Shown here: piece by piece, positions 50,982 through 59,157 of the stretch
Numbering within the stretch: position 1 is the first letter of the stretch
How the letters are laid out: the number at the start of each line of letters is the position of its first letter
Assembly: GCA_005402585.1 (NCBI GenBank)
Contig: BIFP01000035.1
Span: forward strand, 124,001-188,000
Source: Micromonosporaceae bacterium KJ-029
Lineage (GTDB): Bacteria; Actinomycetota; Actinomycetes; Mycobacteriales; Micromonosporaceae
Reading direction: 5' to 3'
Length of the DNA: 64,000 nt
Notes under the pieces: generated by a model
Seen by the model: the letters and a program-made list of their open reading frames with translations, nothing else
Databases searched by the model: none
What the model was told of the DNA's origin: nothing
Position numbers and translations under genes: made by a program

Positions 50982-51890
50982 ATGAGCGATCCCGACCCTG
51001 GACACCTGACCGCGTACTGCCGCGAGGTCCTGCCGGACATGCTGACGGGGGCGTGCGAGGTGAGTCCGTCACTCGCGCAGCAGATCGGCGCGGACGTGCT
51101 CCTGCGGGCCGAGGCATTCGCGGCGCTGCCGTCCGGCGAGCAGGACGTGTTGATCGCGCCGTTCCTGGAGGAGGTGTTCGACCACGAGCCCCTCGAAGCG
51201 CCCCTGGCCCTGAAGGCGCAGGTGACGGTGGTCGTCCGCAACAGCCTGCTGGAGCAGGCACACCATGACGGACCGGTGGCATCGGGCCTCGTGCCCATCA
51301 CCCGGTACGCGGCGGCTCCGCTGTCACACTTCCTTGCCGCCCGGCGGGCGGAGCCGGTCGACCACCGCGGCCCGAATCCGTTCGCCGGACTGGCAGACCG
51401 GTACCCGCGCGCGTGGGCGTGCCTGACTGCGCTGACCGATGTCTTCGCCGAAGGTGGTCGGCGGCCGTTGACGCTGCCCGACGCCCCGGTGCCACAGCTT
51501 CCCACCGGCGACGAGGTGGCCACGGCGTCCGTCTCCAGCGACGGGGAGGCGGCGGTGTTCAGTGCGATCGACCCGCGATTCGACCAGCACCTTGTCGGCT
51601 CGCTTCGGCGCGCCGCCGCCAGGAAGAAGATCCTCTGCACCGCGGCGCTCAGCCGATACTCGCGCAACAGCGCCAAGCTGCACCGGATCCTGGAGTACAC
51701 GCTTGCCCACGACGTAACCATCCTGACCACCAACCACCTGATCCGGCACGACGAGGTGTGGACGCGCCGAGGTGAACTGGTCAAACCGAGGAGCAGCGAC
51801 CCGTACGCCGGCATGGCGCAACAGCGAGGCCTGACCGGAGCGCATCGGAAGGTGGCCGAGACGGTCATGGCACAGCGGACCGGTGCGTGA
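50982..51890 (+). CDS. Protein of unknown function
   Basis: The 302-residue protein is not recognised. It is Ala-rich in its first half; the C-terminal 90 residues are more distinctive (RRAAARKKILCTAALSRYSR, then HDVTILTTNHLIRHDEVWTR), mixing alpha and beta. Predicted soluble, no signal peptide. Start is an ATG at 50982 that follows ACGAG. It may share a transcript with the DUF427 gene 59 bp downstream. Confidence 0.65.
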   Translation: MSDPDPGHLTAYCREVLPDMLTGACEVSPSLAQQIGADVLLRAEAFAALPSGEQDVLIAPFLEEVFDHEPLEAPLALKAQVTVVVRNSLLEQAHHDGPVASGLVPITRYAAAPLSHFLAARRAEPVDHRGPNPFAGLADRYPRAWACLTALTDVFAEGGRRPLTLPDAPVPQLPTGDEVATASVSSDGEAAVFSAIDPRFDQHLVGSLRRAAARKKILCTAALSRYSRNSAKLHRILEYTLAHDVTILTTNHLIRHDEVWTRRGELVKPRSSDPYAGMAQQRGLTGAHRKVAETVMAQRTGA

Positions 51891-51948
51891 AAGGGTCACC
51901 TCGATCGTTGGACCGGTATCCACCCTGGAAGCGAGCGTAGGAGGACCG

Positions 51949-52713
51949 GTGGCGGACTACCCGAAGGCGTTGACCCAGGTCGACCACATCGAGCCGGTAC
52001 CGCGCCGGATCCGCGCCTTCGTCGCCGGGGATCGGGTGCTGGACACCACACGGGCGCGGTACGTCTGGGAGTGGCCGTACTACCCTCAGTACTACGTCCC
52101 GGCCGAGGACGTGAACCGTGACTTCCTGGTCGACGAGCGGCAGACGGACAAGTCGCGGCGTGGTAACGCCCGGCTGCACGGGTTGCGGGTGGGCGAGACC
52201 ACCCGCGGTAGCTGTGCGTGGTGGTACGGAGACGACGCCCTGGCGGGGCTGGCCGACACGATCCGGTTCGACTGGGCGGCGATGGACGCCTGGTTCGAGG
52301 AGGACGAGCAGGTCTTCGTCCACCCACGCAACCCGTACGCCCGGGTGGACGCGCTACGGTCCACCCGCCGGGTGCGCGTCGAACTGGACGGGACGGTGCT
52401 GGCCGACTCGGCCTCACCGGTGCTGGTCTTCGAGACCGGTCTACCGACTCGCTACTACCTCAACCGGACCGACGTGAACTTCCGTCACCTCGTCCCGTCG
52501 GCGACCGCCTCCGCCTGCCCTTACAAGGGCCGGACCAGCAACTACTGGTCGGTCCGCGTCAACGGCACGGACCATCCGGACCTGGCCTGGTCGTACACCT
52601 TCCCCACCGCCGCGCTGCTGCCGATCGCCGGACTGATCGCCTTCTACAACGAAAAGGTCGACCTGATCGTCGACGGTGAGCGCCTGCCTCGACCGAAGAC
52701 GCACTTCTCCTGA
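51949..52713 (+). CDS. Tandem DUF427 protein
   Basis: A 254-residue protein with two DUF427 domains: VEPVPRRIRAFVAGDRVLDT (domain 1) and VRVELDGTVLADSASPVLV (domain 2, ending with FYNEKVDLIVDG). The second includes the CPYKGRTSNYWSV block typical of the family. GTG at 51949 has GGAGGACCG directly upstream. Function is unknown. Present in many actinomycetes as a soluble cytoplasmic protein. Confidence 0.85.
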   Translation: MADYPKALTQVDHIEPVPRRIRAFVAGDRVLDTTRARYVWEWPYYPQYYVPAEDVNRDFLVDERQTDKSRRGNARLHGLRVGETTRGSCAWWYGDDALAGLADTIRFDWAAMDAWFEEDEQVFVHPRNPYARVDALRSTRRVRVELDGTVLADSASPVLVFETGLPTRYYLNRTDVNFRHLVPSATASACPYKGRTSNYWSVRVNGTDHPDLAWSYTFPTAALLPIAGLIAFYNEKVDLIVDGERLPRPKTHFS

Positions 52714-52794
52714 GCGGCGCTACCTCGTCTCCACCGCCGAACGGCCGTGGCCGACACGGGGAGAACCCGTGCCGGCCACGTCATCGGTGGTGGT

Positions 52795-55700
52795 TCAGCT
52801 CGCGTACGCCTCCAACTCCCAGAGCGAGTGGCCCCACTGGGTACCCCGGGCGGTGCCGTAGATCCGCAGGTAACGGCCGTTGGCGCCGAGCCCGGTGTGC
52901 TCGTCGACGCCGCCGTCGGCGCCGGTCACCGTCCGCACGTTCGTCCAGGTGGTGCCGTCGTTCGAGGTCTGGATGACGTACGAGCTGCTGTACGCCGCCT
53001 CCCAGGTCAGCTTGACCCGGCCGATCGCGGTCGGGCTGCCGAGGTCCACCCGAATCCACTGCGGATCCGAGAACTCGCTGGACCAGCGGGTGGTGAGGCT
53101 ACCGTCCACCGCCTGGGCGCCGGCCATGCCAACCCCTTCGACGCTGGACGTCAGCGCCGGCTTGTTCAACAGCAGGTTGGCACCCGGCGGGCCGGTCGGA
53201 CCGCCGCTGCCGCCGTACACCTCGAACTCGAACAGCGAGTAGCCCCAGCCGGTGCCCCGGGCGGTGCCGGTGAGCCGGACGTAGCGGCCGGTGCCGGTGA
53301 GGCCGGTCAGGTCGTCCACGCCGCCGTCGCCGCCGGTCACCGTCCGGATCGTGGTGAAGTTGACCCCGTCCGGTGAGGTCTGGATCTGGTACCCGGTGCC
53401 GTACGCCGCCTCCCAGGTCAGCTTGACCCGGTTGATGGCGTACGTGGCGCCCAGGTCCACGTCGATCCACTGCGGGTCGCTGAACTCGCTGCTCCAGCGG
53501 GTGCCGAGCACGCCGTCGAACGCGTTGGCAGCGACGAAGGCGCCCTCGACGCTGGAGGCACGTGCCGGTTTGCCCCGCGCCAGGTTGGTGCCCGGCTCGG
53601 GATCCGGGCCGGGCCCGGGACCGCCGGGGCTGGTGGAGAGGGTGAACTCGTCGAGGTCGTACATTCCGCCGCCGCCCTTGAAAACGAGGAACAGCGTGCG
53701 GGTGCCGGTCGGAGCGGTGACCGCGCCGGTGACCGTGGCGAAGGTGGCGTACCCGCCGGTGGGTACCACGGTGGCCGAACCGACCAGCGGACCGGTGGGC
53801 GAGTCCACCCGCAGTTCCAGCGTGCCGCTGGCCCCGGCCGGAGCGCCGACCCGGGCGCTGAACGACTGGATGCCGGTCAGGTTGTACGGGTGGAACGAGA
53901 TCCAGTCGTTGTTGTCGATGTAGCCGACGGCCGCGCCGCCGTGCGCGCTGCCCGGCGTGGTGACCTGGATGCCGGAGGAGTCGCCGAAGTGCTCGGCCTG
54001 GCGGGTCCGGGGTTGCAGCACCGCCTGGGCGTGCGTGGTCAGTGGCGGCTGGCCGCCCCCGCCCAGGTCGGTGTAGGACGCGTCGATGATGCCGAAGATG
54101 TTCGCCGCGGTGTCGTGCTCGCCGTCGGCCGAGGTCTGCATCACCCCCGTGCAGCCCTGCGTGCTGCTGATCTGGTGGCCGTGCGAGTCGTGACCGAGGA
54201 CGTAGCTGACCTTCACCCGGGCGCAGTCGATCGTGCCGTCCTGGGCGTCGGTGACGGTGACGGTGAACGGCACAGCGTCGCCGAAGTTGAACGTCTGCCC
54301 GTTCGCCGGGACGGTCACCGTGACCACCGGGGCACTGTTGCCGACCGTGATGACGGTGCTCGCGGTGGCGGTCTTGCCGGTGCTGTCCCGGACGGTCAGG
54401 GTGGGATTACGTACCCCGTTGGTGGTGTAGGTGTGGCTGGGGTTCGGCGCCGTCGAGTCGGTGGTGCCGTTGTTGTCGAAGTCCCAGGCGTAGGTGATCG
54501 GATCACCGTCCGGGTCGAGCGTGCCGGCCGAGGAGAACTGAACGGTCAGTGGTGCGGTTCCGCTGGTCGGGGTGGCCGAGACCACCGCGATCGGCGCCCG
54601 GCCCTCGCGGGCGTACTCGATCCGGTACAGCGCCGAGTTGGCGTCGCCGTTGAACCAGCCGGTGCCGTAGTCGAGCACGTAGAGGGCGCCGTCCGGGCCG
54701 AACTCCATGTCCATGACCTGGGTACCGGTCCACGGAAACGGATTGATCTTGAATGGTTGGCCGGCCGAGTCGAGTTTGATGTTCTTGATCCAGCGGCGGC
54801 CGAACTCGCCGGCGAAGTAGGTCCCGTCGTAGTACTTCGGGAATGCCACGGGGGAGGTGTTGTTCGGGTCATACCGGTAGACCGGGCCGCCCATCGGGGA
54901 CAGTCCGCCTCCGGTGAACTCCGGTGGGGAGCCGGATCCGCCGTACGGCAACCAGGCCGGGATGGCCGGCGGCAGCTGGGTGATGCCGGTGTTGTTGGGC
55001 GAGTCGTTCACCGGTCCGCCCGCGCAGTCGAACTTCGGCCCGGACGGCCCGGACGGAAAGGTGTAGTCGTTGTAGGCGTCGTTGCGGGCGGTGCAGTACG
55101 GCCAGCCGTAGAAGCCGGGCCGGTCGATGCGGGCGAACTCCACGTTGCCCGCCGGCCCCCGGTTCGGGTCGGCAGTGCCAGCGTCCGGCCCGTAGTCACC
55201 GAGGTAGACGATGCCGGTGGCCTTGTCCACGCTCATCCGGAACGGGTTGCGGAAGCCCATCGCGTAGATCTCCGGGCGGGTCCGCGCGGTGCCCGGGGCG
55301 AACATGTTGCCGGCCGGGATGGTGTAGCCTCCTGCCGCGCTCGGCCTGATCCGGAGCACCTTTCCGCGCAGGTCGTTGCTGTTGGCCGAGGTGCGCTGGG
55401 CATCGAAGGCGGGGTTGCGGCCGGGCCGCTCGTCGATCGGGGTGAACCCGGCGGAGTCGAACGGGTTGGTGTCGTCCCCGGTGGACAGGTACAGGTTGCC
55501 GGCCGCGTCGAAGTCGAGGTCACCGCCGACGTGGCAGCACATGCCCCGGTCGGTGGTCACGTCCAGGATCAGTGTCTCGCTGGCCAGGTTGATGGTGTGG
55601 TCCGCGTTGACGGTGAACCGGGACAGCCGGTTGACCCCCTGCCAGCGGGCGAAGTCCGCCGGAGTGCCGGTGGCCGGCGCGCCGCCACCGGGAGTGTCCA

Positions 55701-56733
55701 GCGGCGGCGCGTAGAACACGTACACCCAGCGGTTGGTGGCGAAGTTCGGATCGACCTTGATCCCCTGCAGGCCCTCCTCGTCGCCGGTGTAGACCGGCAG
55801 GGTGGCGGCGACCTTGGTGTTGCCGGCCGCGTCGGTGTACCGGATGACGCCGTTGCGCGAGGTGTGCAGCACGCCCCGGTTCGGCAGCACGGTCAGGCTC
55901 ATCGGCTCGCCGGTCTCGGCCACGCCCTTGGCCAGCTCCACCTGCTGGAAGTTGGTGTTGACGGTGCCACCGCACTCGGTCTCGACCGCACCCGCCGCGC
56001 CCAGGATCCCGCCGAGCAGGTGCTGACGGAAGTTCGCCTCGGCGTACGACTCGTCGGTGTGACCGAGGCCGGTGTACCAGGCCCGGCCGCCGGAGTAGTT
56101 GTGGCACCAGGAGATCGGGTGGTCGTACCCCATGCTCCCGCCGGAGTAGGTGCTCTCGTCCAGCGTCGCCAGCACGTGCACGCTGCCGCGCGGGTTGGTG
56201 CGGTAGTTGTACCACTCGTCCAGCCGGGTCCAGCGTTGCGGCAGCGTCGCTGTGGACGGGTGCACCTGGTCGGCCACCTTGATGGTGGCGGTCTGGTTGG
56301 CCGGGTGCGAGGCGAAGTACGCCCCGACCAGCCCGCCGTACCAGGGCCACTCGTACTCGGTATCAGCGGCGGCGTGCACGCCCACGTACCCTCCGCCGCC
56401 CCGGATGTAGCGTTCGAACGCGGCCTGCTGGGTCGCGTTGAGTACGTCGCCGGTGGTGGACAGCCAGATCACCGCGGCGAACCGGGCCAGGTTGGCGTCG
56501 GTGAACTGGGCCGAGTCCTCGGTGGTCTCGACGGTGAACCCGTTGGCGGCGCCGAGCTGCTGGATGGCGGCGATGCCGGGGGCGATGGAGCCGTGCCGGA
56601 ATCCGGCGGTCTTGCTGAACACCAGCACGGTGAACGGTGCGGCGCTGGCCGCAGGTGGCGCGGCCACTATGCCGCCGGCCACGAGGACCGCGCTCAGCAC
56701 GGCGCCGAGCCACGATCTCAGGGATCTGCGCAC
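52795..56733 (-). CDS. Secreted multidomain ThuA / sugar-dehydrogenase / PKD / carbohydrate-binding protein
   Basis: A 1312-residue exported protein. After the signal peptide (ends APPAASAA) it has a ThuA-like domain (about 35-240; FSKTAGFRHGSIAPGI, GYVGVHAAADTEYEW) and a glucose/sorbosone-dehydrogenase beta-propeller (about 265-690; GLQGIKVDPNF, MGFRNPFRMSVD). A PKD domain follows (about 705-790), then a CBM6-like region (about 890-1010) and two F5/8-type C domains (about 1025-1165 and 1175-1312), linked by Pro/Gly stretches. It probably binds and oxidises a polysaccharide-derived sugar. A LacI-type operator lies 174 bp upstream. Confidence 0.85.
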   Translation of the reverse strand: MRRSLRSWLGAVLSAVLVAGGIVAAPPAASAAPFTVLVFSKTAGFRHGSIAPGIAAIQQLGAANGFTVETTEDSAQFTDANLARFAAVIWLSTTGDVLNATQQAAFERYIRGGGGYVGVHAAADTEYEWPWYGGLVGAYFASHPANQTATIKVADQVHPSTATLPQRWTRLDEWYNYRTNPRGSVHVLATLDESTYSGGSMGYDHPISWCHNYSGGRAWYTGLGHTDESYAEANFRQHLLGGILGAAGAVETECGGTVNTNFQQVELAKGVAETGEPMSLTVLPNRGVLHTSRNGVIRYTDAAGNTKVAATLPVYTGDEEGLQGIKVDPNFATNRWVYVFYAPPLDTPGGGAPATGTPADFARWQGVNRLSRFTVNADHTINLASETLILDVTTDRGMCCHVGGDLDFDAAGNLYLSTGDDTNPFDSAGFTPIDERPGRNPAFDAQRTSANSNDLRGKVLRIRPSAAGGYTIPAGNMFAPGTARTRPEIYAMGFRNPFRMSVDKATGIVYLGDYGPDAGTADPNRGPAGNVEFARIDRPGFYGWPYCTARNDAYNDYTFPSGPSGPKFDCAGGPVNDSPNNTGITQLPPAIPAWLPYGGSGSPPEFTGGGLSPMGGPVYRYDPNNTSPVAFPKYYDGTYFAGEFGRRWIKNIKLDSAGQPFKINPFPWTGTQVMDMEFGPDGALYVLDYGTGWFNGDANSALYRIEYAREGRAPIAVVSATPTSGTAPLTVQFSSAGTLDPDGDPITYAWDFDNNGTTDSTAPNPSHTYTTNGVRNPTLTVRDSTGKTATASTVITVGNSAPVVTVTVPANGQTFNFGDAVPFTVTVTDAQDGTIDCARVKVSYVLGHDSHGHQISSTQGCTGVMQTSADGEHDTAANIFGIIDASYTDLGGGGQPPLTTHAQAVLQPRTRQAEHFGDSSGIQVTTPGSAHGGAAVGYIDNNDWISFHPYNLTGIQSFSARVGAPAGASGTLELRVDSPTGPLVGSATVVPTGGYATFATVTGAVTAPTGTRTLFLVFKGGGGMYDLDEFTLSTSPGGPGPGPDPEPGTNLARGKPARASSVEGAFVAANAFDGVLGTRWSSEFSDPQWIDVDLGATYAINRVKLTWEAAYGTGYQIQTSPDGVNFTTIRTVTGGDGGVDDLTGLTGTGRYVRLTGTARGTGWGYSLFEFEVYGGSGGPTGPPGANLLLNKPALTSSVEGVGMAGAQAVDGSLTTRWSSEFSDPQWIRVDLGSPTAIGRVKLTWEAAYSSSYVIQTSNDGTTWTNVRTVTGADGGVDEHTGLGANGRYLRIYGTARGTQWGHSLWELEAYAS

Positions 56734-56906
56734 GGTAGTTCCTTTCCACAGTGTGGTTGGAGCGTGCGCCGATCACGCCTGTTCAGGAGGTGGTGGTGCC
56801 GTGGATGGTTGCGGCTCGCCCAACGCGTCGCCGCCGCAAGCCGTGAGACATCTAAATACATCGTCACGGCTGGTCGCCGGCCCGTCAAGGCTCTCCCGAC
56901 ATCCGA

Positions 56907-56918
56907 GAGAGCGCTCTC
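56907..56918. promoter_or_regulatory. LacI-family operator-like palindrome
   Basis: GAGAGCGCTCTC is a perfect 12-bp palindrome with central CG-type symmetry, the kind bound by actinomycete LacI regulators of sugar genes (CebR-type sites). It lies between the multidomain sugar gene and rpmJ. Confidence 0.5.
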
Positions 56919-56945
56919 CACCTCGCCGAAAAAGAGACATAGCGA

Positions 56946-56982
56946 ACGATCGGCGCAGTCGCTCCGCGACTGCGCCGATCGT
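56946..56982 (-). terminator. Strong hairpin terminator after rpmJ
   Basis: ACGATCGGCGCAGTCGC (56946-56962) pairs with GCGACTGCGCCGATCGT (56966-56982), a perfect 17-bp stem with a 3-nt loop. On the minus strand TCTCTTTTT follows about 10 nt later. It starts 15 nt past the rpmJ stop. It may also insulate the operator upstream. Confidence 0.75.
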
Positions 56983-56996
56983 GTTTCGAGCTGGAC

Positions 56997-57119
56997 TCAG
57001 CCCTGGCGGCCCTTCCACTGCGGATTGGCGCGGTTGACCACGACCACCCGGCCCCGCCGGCGAACCACCACCGAACCCGGCTTCCGCTTCAGTGACCGCA
57101 GCGAGGTGCGTACCTTCAT
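56997..57119 (-). CDS. rpmJ: Ribosomal protein L36, cysteine-free form
   Basis: The 40-residue protein (MKVRTSLRSLKRKPGS to the end NRANPQWKGRQG) is L36. It has none of the zinc-binding Cys/His of the main form, so it is the C-minus, zinc-independent type. GAGGAG lies 8 nt before the ATG. Such copies are often derepressed by Zur under zinc limitation; no Zur site was confirmed here. It is too short for most gene callers. Confidence 0.9.
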   Translation of the reverse strand: MKVRTSLRSLKRKPGSVVVRRRGRVVVVNRANPQWKGRQG

Positions 57120-57266
57120 GTCTGTCTCTCCTCGGCTCGGGTCCTACCTCGTGCCGTACGCAGGAAGAAACACCGGACCGGGCGGCGGGATTCCCAAGGC
57201 GAGATCAAGGCGGGCTGGCGGTGCCGCGACCCCGGGGCATGACCCCGCGCGGGTGGTGTCGTACCC

Positions 57267-58016
57267 GTGGACGATGATCACCTCATGGCTGTTCCGGCAT
57301 CCCTGCGCGATTCATTGGGTGATCCGTCGTTCTGGGCGCGGTACACCTTCGCCCACGAGGACGGCCCCGGCGCCGACCGGCTCGGCGACCTCCGGGACGA
57401 CCTGGACGACGACCTCGACGACGAGGATCCGGACTCGGAGGACACGGCCCTGGAGGTGGAGTTCGATGTCGGCGACGGCTGTCGCCTGCTGCTGAGCATC
57501 GATCTTCCGACCGACTCGCACAGTCTGGAGATCGCCGTCGCGGGCTCGGCCGACCGGGCCGAGCTGGGCTGGGACGACCTGGCGCACTGGCACCCGTACG
57601 CGCTGCGCTGGTCCGAACTCGACCTGATCTGCCGGGCGGTCGCGGCCCTCGACCCGAGCCTTCCCCACCCTGGCGCGGCACTGGCGCTGCTGTGCCGATT
57701 CGCCGCGGTCTTCGAGGACGACGACGTGGACGCCGCCCTCGCCGCCGTGGAGGCGGCGTACGCCTCGCTACGCCCACGCCAGTGGGACGGCTACTGGCCG
57801 CGCGGGACGGACTGGCTCGACCGTGCCGACTTCCGCGGTCAGCACGTGGTCTGGCAGCGCGATCAGGCCGGCAACCGGTGGGCCCGCCAGGACGACGGAT
57901 CGGAACGGGACTTCTACAGCACCCGCGGCGAACCGGCACCGGACGGCTTCCCGCACGCCCAGCTGACAACCCTGCTGGCTGCCGCCAACGCCACCATGAA
58001 GAACAGCACGACCTGA
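57267..58016 (+). CDS. Protein of unknown function (acidic, Trp-rich)
   Basis: The 249-residue protein is soluble with a strongly acidic stretch (RDDLDDDLDDEDPDSEDTAL near residue 45). It has repeated Trp and Asp in the C-terminal half (QWDGYWPRGTDWLDRADF). I do not recognise the family. A GTG at 57267 or ATG at 57285 could be the start; no strong ribosome site is seen. Confidence 0.6.
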   Translation: MDDDHLMAVPASLRDSLGDPSFWARYTFAHEDGPGADRLGDLRDDLDDDLDDEDPDSEDTALEVEFDVGDGCRLLLSIDLPTDSHSLEIAVAGSADRAELGWDDLAHWHPYALRWSELDLICRAVAALDPSLPHPGAALALLCRFAAVFEDDDVDAALAAVEAAYASLRPRQWDGYWPRGTDWLDRADFRGQHVVWQRDQAGNRWARQDDGSERDFYSTRGEPAPDGFPHAQLTTLLAAANATMKNSTT

Positions 58017-58062
58017 GCACGGTGGGCCGAGGGCCAGAAGCCCCCGGTCACCGGCCAGCCGC

Positions 58063-58716
58063 CTACCCCTGCCGGATCGCCTCACCGGCAATCTCGATGC
58101 GGACGTTCTTGCCGACCAGGACACCACCGCTTTCCAGGGCCACGTTCCACACCAGGCCGTAGTCCTCGCGGTTGATCTCCGCAGTCGCGCTGAACCCGAA
58201 GATGTCCTGCCCGTACGGGTCGCGTCGGGCGCCGCCGAACTCGACCTGGAGGTCGACCTCGCGCGTGATCCCCTTGACGGTCAACTCGCCGGCCAGCACG
58301 AAGCGCCCGCTCACCTGGGACGGTTCCTCCACCACCGTCCGTCGGCCGAGCCGGTGGTTCTTCAGCTTGGCCCAGTAGAAGATCGGATCGGTCTTCTCCA
58401 GCAAGGCGATCCCGGTGCTGCGGTACTCCAGGGTGGGAAACTGCTCCACGTCGAGGAAATCAGCACTGCGCAGGTGCGTGTCCCGATCGGTATTCGCCGT
58501 ATCGACGCTGCCCGCCTGAATGGTCACCGCGATCGATGACTGAAGCGGATCCTCCGCGACGAGGATCTCGGCGCTCGCTTCCCGGAATTCGCCTCGAACG
58601 GGACTCACCATCATGTGCCGGGCAACGAACCCGAGTCGCTTGTGGGCGGCGTCAAGCTGGTAGCTGCCGGGGGTGGGAATGGACATGCCGTCCCAGATTC
58701 GCGTGGAACCGGTCAT
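58063..58716 (-). CDS. YceI-family lipid-binding protein
   Basis: The 217-residue protein matches YceI: GSYQLDAAHKRLGFVARHMM near the start, HLRSADFLDVEQFPTLEYRST in the middle, and INREDYGLVWNVALESGGVLVG at the end. The family folds as a lipocalin-like barrel binding polyisoprenoids. No signal peptide is visible, so it may be cytoplasmic here. Confidence 0.9.
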   Translation of the reverse strand: MTGSTRIWDGMSIPTPGSYQLDAAHKRLGFVARHMMVSPVRGEFREASAEILVAEDPLQSSIAVTIQAGSVDTANTDRDTHLRSADFLDVEQFPTLEYRSTGIALLEKTDPIFYWAKLKNHRLGRRTVVEEPSQVSGRFVLAGELTVKGITREVDLQVEFGGARRDPYGQDIFGFSATAEINREDYGLVWNVALESGGVLVGKNVRIEIAGEAIRQG

Positions 58717-59157
58717 CGCTCGCTACTTCCTCCCCCGACTTGCTCAAGCCCGCCTCCGCCCGCCGAGGCCGCTGGCATCGGGGCAGGCAAGACGATTATC
58801 CGCCGCCAAGCATAGGGAGGTCAGCAGTGCCTAACCCGCATCAGGAAGGAGTGGCGGTCGTGAGGACGATCACTATTTCCGCGACAGTTCAGCATCAAGC
58901 GGGGACCAATCAGGAATCGGCCGGCAAATGGTGTATCGAGCCGATCGTCGGACGAGAGCGTAATACATGGCGCATTACACCACTCCAATCCACGCTCGGC
59001 AGGCTCCGGTCGTGCTCGCGGCACCGCCACGACCGTGCACGGACAGTGGTCGTCACCTCACGGACTGAGGCGCTCCATCGCCAGAGAAAGGGGTCCCTCA
59101 CCAGGCGATACGCCTGGTGAGGGACCGACGGGCCGGTCTACAGGAGACGCTGCCTGG
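58717..59157. other. Intergenic region with terminator, no gene supported
   Basis: This 441-bp gap between YceI and the second S15 gene includes the 59092-59126 hairpin. One open plus-strand frame (GTG at 58827 with GGGAGG upstream) runs to 59120, but its composition is not protein-like and it ends inside the terminator. The sequence GTAAT-N9-ATTAC at about 58961 is a weak symmetric element. Confidence 0.4.
59092..59126 (-). terminator. Terminator of the second S15 gene
   Basis: GGTCCCTCACCAGGCG (59092-59107) pairs with CGCCTGGTGAGGGACC (59111-59126), a perfect 16-bp stem with an ATA loop. It begins 32 nt past the S15 stop. CCTTTCTC follows on the minus strand. Confidence 0.75.

Noticed and set aside
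53890..57495. 1200-codon plus-strand open frame opposite the multidomain sugar gene
   Set aside because: Val/Arg-rich with no motifs; it crosses the rpmJ gene and the intergenic region, as expected of a GC-bias artefact.
58827..59120. Plus-strand ORF with GGGAGG before a GTG
   Set aside because: Composition is not protein-like, it ends inside the S15 terminator and contains no recognised motif.
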